A stretch of 64,000 nucleotides of DNA from DATKRB01 sp963794215. GTDB taxonomy: Bacteria; Actinomycetota; Acidimicrobiia; Acidimicrobiales; RAAP-2. The stretch lies in contig CAWCCQ010000001.1 of assembly GCA_963794215.1 (NCBI GenBank), positions 1,276,468 to 1,340,467 of the forward strand, given 5' to 3'. Positions 59,850 to 64,000 of the stretch are shown piece after piece. Position 1 is the stretch's first letter. Every line of letters begins with the position of its first letter. The notes under the pieces were generated by a model. That model saw only the letters and a program-made list of their open reading frames with translations. It was not told the DNA's origin and searched no databases. Made by a program: the position numbers and the translations under genes.

Positions 59850-61042
59850 GTTTGGATCGGCGCCAATAGGCCGGTCTCTGGTTTAACGGGCAGGGTCGCC
59901 TCGACCACAAACCCGCCGCCAGTCGCCACGCCCGCATGGAAAGCACCGCCAACGGCCGCCACACGTTCGCGCATGCCGAGCAGACCGTGTCCGGCGACGG
60001 GGATCACTTGCGCCACCCCGGGACCGTTGTCCCGCACCCGGACGCGGAGGTCCCGATCGCCAAAGTCGAGCTCGACGTCGACCGCACACCCAGGCGCATG
60101 ACGGCGAGCGTTCGTCAGGGCTTCCTGCACGATTCGGTACGCGGCAAGCTCGACGCCTGGGTCAATGGGACCGGGGGAGCCGGAGACGATGAGACGGGCC
60201 CCGGCCCCCGAGACGTCGCGTGCCGAATCACCAGAGTGATGAGCTGCGCAGACCCGGCTGCGGTGCTCGTTGGGACTCGGCATCCGCTTCGACCCCCCTG
60301 GTCGCTTCTCGAAGTACCCCTACCAGCCTGCGCATCTCGGTCAACACGGTGCGCGCCGTGTCGCCGATGGCAGACAGCCGTCTGCTGCCTTCGGGGGGCA
60401 GACCAGAGACGGTCAGGCGTGCCGACTCTGCCTGCACTGCGATCATCGAGATGTGATGAGCGACGACGTCGTGGAGTTCGCGTGAGATTCGAGCCCGCTC
60501 ACCGTGGGTGACGTTCTTAAGCAAGGTTCCGGCGAGTGCTTCTCGTGCCGCGCTGTGCGCTCGCGATTCGTCACGAGCCAACAGGGCCGATCCACCCAAC
60601 AGCGCCAGGGGACCGAGCGAGGCCAACAACAGCGTGAGCATCTGCATCTCTCTACCGCCCTCGGCGCCGGCTGCGGCAACGATCGCCAGTGCGACGAAAG
60701 GCACGGTGATGGCGGCGGCCATTCGCGCGCGCCGGAGCGGCCGAGTGCATAGAACACGATGCATTGGGCGAGCAGCGCCGCTACGGTCAGCGTTTGGAAG
60801 AGGCCGAGCGAGAGCGCGTTTGCTGCGGAGACGGCAATCGCCGCTCCCGGGGGGCTGCTCCGTAGCATTGCCAGCGGAAGTGTGCCCGCCAGGGCGAGGA
60901 GACCAAAGGCCAGGACGAACTGGGCCTGCCCCCCAGCTCCGACGCTTTGGGCCACGCTGACGCCGCGAGCGACTGATTCGATCAAAGCAAGCAGACCAGC
61001 GATCCCCGCGGCGATGGCCGGCGTACCTCGGGCGGCGGCCAT
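59846..61042 (-). CDS. DesK/NarX-type sensor histidine kinase, at least two frameshifts
   Basis: From ATG 61042 (MAAARGTPAIAAGIAGLLALI). About five membrane helices (AAGIAGLLALIESVA, FVLAFGLLALAGTLPLAM, ALSLGLFQTLTVAALLAQCIVFYALG, ITVPFVALAIVAAAGAEGG, LTLLLASLGPLALLGGSALLA) with a break near 60745. The HisKA_3 box ERARISRELHDVVAHHISMIAVQAES is intact. After a second break near 60265 the ATPase domain follows: LAAYRIVQEALTNARRHAPG, LRVRVRDNGPGVAQ, GHGLLGMRERVAAVGG. A kinase/regulator pair divergent from an ABC exporter is the layout of stress- or antibiotic-sensing modules. Confidence 0.8.
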
Positions 61043-61257
61043 GCGCCGGCCCACACGGCCACGGTGCTGCGACCTTCGTCTCCGTGGTTCACGTACTTAT
61101 TGTCCCAGCTGGTGGCGTCGGTGACATCCCCGCCCAGGGCTATACGGCGCGTCCCCCTTCCGGGGGATGCAAGGTGAAGATGTCCTGCTTGGCGGTGGCA
61201 GCAAAGATCGCTCCCCAGCGTGACGACACCGGGCGTCGATTTCTTAGCGTTGCTGGC
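61043..61257. promoter_or_regulatory. Divergent region between the kinase and ABC transporter genes
   Basis: 215 bp. Promoters for both directions must be here, and any binding site for the response regulator is expected here. TACTTATTGT (61093-61102) is the most AT-rich segment. I found no clear symmetrical operator. Confidence 0.3.
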
Positions 61258-62192
61258 ATGGAAGCGACGATCGAGGTGTCGGGTCTGTACAAGCGTTTCG
61301 GGCCGACCGTGGCCCTCGACGGGGTGTCCTTCACGGTGGCCCCTGGCCAGGTCACCGGGTTCGTCGGGCCGAACGGCGCCGGCAAGAGCACTGCCATGCG
61401 GGTGGTCCTAGGTCTGGATGCAGCCGACACGGGCACGGCCCTCGTGAACGGCACGCCGTACCACCGCCTGCGCCATCCCCTCAACCACATCGGCGCGCTG
61501 CTCGATGCCTCGGCACTCCAGCCCAGTAGAAGCGGTCGCAACCACCTGCTGTGGATCGCCCACTCACACAGTCTCCCCGCCCGGCGGGTCGACGAGGTGC
61601 TCGAAGTGGTCGGCCTCGCTTCGGCGGGGCGCCGCCATGCCGGGGGCTACTCGCTCGGCATGAAGCAGCGCCTGGGGATCGCCGCCGCACTGCTCGGCGA
61701 TCCTCCGGCGCTCATGCTCGACGAGCCGGTCAACGGGCTCGACCCCGAGGGCATCGTGTGGATGCGTGGCTTTCTGAAGTCCTGGCCGATGAGGGTCGCG
61801 CTCTTCTCGTGTCTAGCCACCTGATGAGCGAGCTGGAGGGAACGGCGGACCATCTGGTCGTGATCGGACGGGGTCGCATTGTCGCCGACACGAGCGTGGC
61901 GGCACTGATCGAGGCCGCCTCCGGCGACCAGGTCAGCCTGCGCACCAAGGCTCGCGCTGAAGCGATGACGGTGCTGACCAACGCCGGGGCGACGGTGGCC
62001 GTGACCGGCGCCGAGGCGATGGTCGTCTCGGGAATTCCGGCCGAGCGGATCGTGGCCTTGCTGAGCGAGGGTCAGGTGCCCTTCTCCGAAGTGTCTGCCC
62101 ACCACGCCAGCCTCGAGGAGGCCTACATGGAGCTGACTAAGCAAGACGTCGAGTTCCACGCTGTCGACGCGGTCCGATCCAAGGGAAGCTGA
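61258..62192 (+). CDS. ABC transporter ATP-binding protein, one frameshift
   Basis: From ATG 61258, about 311 residues joined. Walker A FVGPNGAGKSTAMRVVLGL, the signature GYSLGMKQRLGIAAALLG (variant of LSGGQ), Walker B PALMLDEPVNGLDPEG. Near 61780 the frame shifts from FLKSWPM to LADEGRALLVSSHLMSELEGTADHLVVIGRGRIV, restoring the H-loop. The C-terminal extension ends in SLEEAYMELTKQDVEFHAV, as in drug/lantibiotic and daunorubicin-type exporters (DrrA/CcmA group). Energises the permease encoded 3 bp downstream. Confidence 0.87.
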
Positions 62193-62195
62193 GCG

Positions 62196-63772
62196 ATGAG
62201 TTCGCTGATCACGCCGACGCGGCCCGAGCATGCCACGCCGTACCAGTCCGGTCGGCGTCCGGGATCCGACGGATTCGTCGCCTTGGCGCGGTCGGAATGG
62301 ACCAAGTTCCGCACCGTGCCGGCCTGGGTTCTGGCCATCGTCGTCGCCACCGCCGCGGCACTGGGCTTGTCCGTGTTCATGTCCTCGAGCGCCGGCCAGA
62401 GCTGCCCGGGGAACCAGTCCCGCCTGTCCTGCAGCGGCCAAGCACCACCGATCGGTCCCGGTGGCGAACCTGTCACCGACGCCTACTACCTGGTCCACCA
62501 GAGCCTGGGCGAGAACGGCAGCATCACGGCCCGGGTGACGTCGCTCACCAACGTCCCGAACGATTTCGCTGGGCTGACCGTCGGCACCATCCACCCCTGG
62601 GCCAAAGCAGGGATCATCATCACGGCCGGTACCGCGCAAGGGTCGAGTACGCCGCCGTGATGGTGACGGCCGACCATGGAGTGCGCCTGCAGTACGACTA
62701 CACCCACGACATCGCCGGCCCGGCCGCCTCCGTCTCCGCCGCCTCACCGGAATGGCTGCGCCTCACCCGCTCAGGCGACACCGTGACGGCCTATGGCTCT
62801 CCCGACGGCGCGCACTGGACGACGATCGGGAGGTCACCTTGCGGGACTGCCGGTACACGGTGCAGACCGGGATGTTCGTGGCGTCGCCTGACTCGGCTGA
62901 GCTGCACCAAGCGAATGTCGACACCCAGGCGAAGGGCGCCTTCGACCACGTCGCCGTGGACGGCGGGCGGACCGGCGCCAGTGGCGAGGGAGCCAGGTGG
63001 GGCCGACGGAGGACCTACGGTTACTTCGAGCCCGGGCATCAGCCACGGGGCGGGGGGTTCGTCGAGTCCGCCGGCACGTTCGGCGTCACCGGCTCGGGCG
63101 ACATCGGACCCTATCTGCCACCGAAGGACGCACTGGGCAACAGCCTCGTCGGCCTGATCGTGGCGCTGATCGTCGTGATCGCCGTGGCGACGCTCTTCGT
63201 CACGGCCGAGTACCGGCGGGGTCTGATCCGCACCACGCTGTCGGCCAGTCCCCGCCGCGGCCGGGTGCTGGCGGCCAAGGTGATCGTGAGCGCGGTGGTC
63301 GCCTTCGCGCTGGGGTTGGTCGCGGCGGCGATCGACTTGCCATTGGCCGAGCACCTCCTACGCTCCCACGGCTATACGCCACCCTGGTGGCTGACCGGTA
63401 GCGGCCTGTGGAGCGGTACCGGACTGCGGATCGCGCTCGGCACCGGGGCCCTCTTCGCACTGTCCGCCGCGCTGGCCGTCGCCGTCGGTACCATCGCCAG
63501 GCGCGGTGCCGCAGCGATCACCACTGCAATCGTGGTATCGTGCTCCCGGTCATCCTCATGTTCACGCTGCCGAGGGCGCCGCGAATGGTTCCAGAACCAC
63601 CCCGGCAGCCGCCTTCAGTCTCCAGAGCAGCATCCCTCGGTACCAACAGATGGCGTGCTTCCCACGAAGGGCTGCTTCGCCCTATCGCCCTGGGCGGGCC
63701 TCGGCGTGTTCGCCCTCTATGCGGGGGTACACTCGCTGTCGCCTCTGTTGTCTTGCGACCCGAGACGCTTGA
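62196..63772 (+). CDS. ABC-2-type permease with an embedded extracellular beta domain, several frameshifts
   Basis: From ATG 62196. A cytosolic start (FVALARSEWTKFRTVPAWVLAIVVATAAALGLSVFM) gives the first helix. Then an extracellular domain: AYYLVHQSLGENGSITARVTSL, HPWAKAGIIITAGT, (break near 62640) YAAVMVTADHGVRLQYDYTHDIAG, EWLRLTRSGDTVTAYGSPDG, (break near 62830) YTVQTGMFVASPDSAELH. This resembles the concanavalin-like DUF1349 fold. Five or more helices follow (NSLVGLIVALIVVIAVATLFVT, VIVSAVVAFALGLVAAAIDL, LGTGALFALSAALAVAVGTIA), with more breaks near 63540-63560. The end matches TRDA and TGA 63770-63772. Confidence 0.78.
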
Positions 63773-64000
63773 TGGCGCAAAATCCGACACGACGCCGACT
63801 GCGATCAAGGGCATCCCCCCCGTTCAAACCACGCCGGTCGATCGCTGGTCCCGTTGTCACGCCACGGGCGAGGTCTTCCACGCAGAATGGACCAAGCTTC
63901 GAACGGTGCGGTTCAACTGGTGGCTTCTCGCCGGCGCGGTGCTTGTCACGGTGGCAGTGAGCGCGGTCAGCGATGCCATCGTCACCTGCACCCCACGCGT
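63772..64000 (+). CDS. Second ABC-2-type permease, 5' part only
   Basis: ATG 63772 overlaps the previous stop (TGATG). After a frame change within the first few codons it reads DTTPTAIKGIPPVQTTPVDRW and then FHAEWTKLRTVRFNWWLLAGAVLVTVAVSAV, the EWTKLRT cytosolic helix and first membrane helix of the same family as the first permease. It continues past the end of the window. Two paralogous permeases with one ATPase are usual for this transporter type. Confidence 0.6.

Overview
The window is high-GC DNA from an actinobacterium, most likely an Acidimicrobiia-type organism. This is inference from several signs: an IdeR/DtxR regulator, an MtrA/MtrB/lipoprotein operon, class II DAHP synthase, a WhiB-like protein, many GTG starts with ATGA/GTGA stop-start overlaps, and a secreted protein built from 'DGGIFAFGDAP'-type repeats. 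No rRNA, CRISPR array or prophage was seen.

From 1 to 43.5 kb the layout is a conserved housekeeping backbone. Minus strand: rpsB-tsf-pyrH-frr (1-2.6 kb) and xerC. Plus strand: mtrA-mtrB-lipoprotein (4-6.8 kb). Minus: nadD, a small membrane protein and rsfS (6.8-8.3 kb). Plus: aroG and a secreted repeat/GH25-like protein (8.4-11.5 kb). Minus: obg-proB-proA-moxR-VWA-histidine phosphatase (11.5-18.6 kb), then an MTA/SAH-deaminase-type amidohydrolase and ideR, with a divergent purine nucleoside phosphorylase. From 36.9 down to 21.6 kb one unbroken minus-strand array carries tig-clpP-clpX-folC-ndk-mreB-mreC-mreD-PBP2-radical SAM/DUF2344-RNase E/G-rplU-rpmA: protein quality control, cell-wall elongation, tRNA/RNA processing and ribosomal proteins. 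A large GAF/GGDEF/EAL protein, a 50-residue zinc ribbon, a rhomboid protease and a tyrosine phosphatase follow (37-43.5 kb).

From about 43.6 kb to the end the DNA is accessory. It is a mosaic of small, often broken genes: a transporter-like GAP protein, a frameshifted membrane protein, the 5' half of a tRNA-Pro gene that stops at the anticodon loop, short direct repeats, a DUF433/PIN-like toxin-antitoxin pair, a WhiB-like protein lacking one cluster cysteine, a PIG-L deacetylase, acetyltransferases, a SRAP (abasic-site) protein, secreted and lipoproteins, a headless serine recombinase, and finally a NarL-type two-component system divergent from an ABC exporter that runs off the window.

A striking general property is the number of single-base frameshifts. 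They occur in genes that cannot plausibly be dead (mreB, mreC, nadD, folC) and are dense in xerC, mtrB, the 45.4-47 kb membrane protein and the 57-64 kb region. In each case the next frame continues the same protein family, so consensus-sequence errors are the simplest explanation, although real decay is possible in the accessory part. The most interesting unexplained signals are the half tRNA with adjacent repeats, a hairpin that buries the ribosome-binding site of a small ORF (51.0 kb), a doubly GTGA-coupled lipoprotein/small-protein operon (56.4-57.6 kb), a 12-bp perfect inverted repeat at 59.0 kb, and an EAL protein with a ruined GGDEF signature and a possible small-molecule sensor domain.
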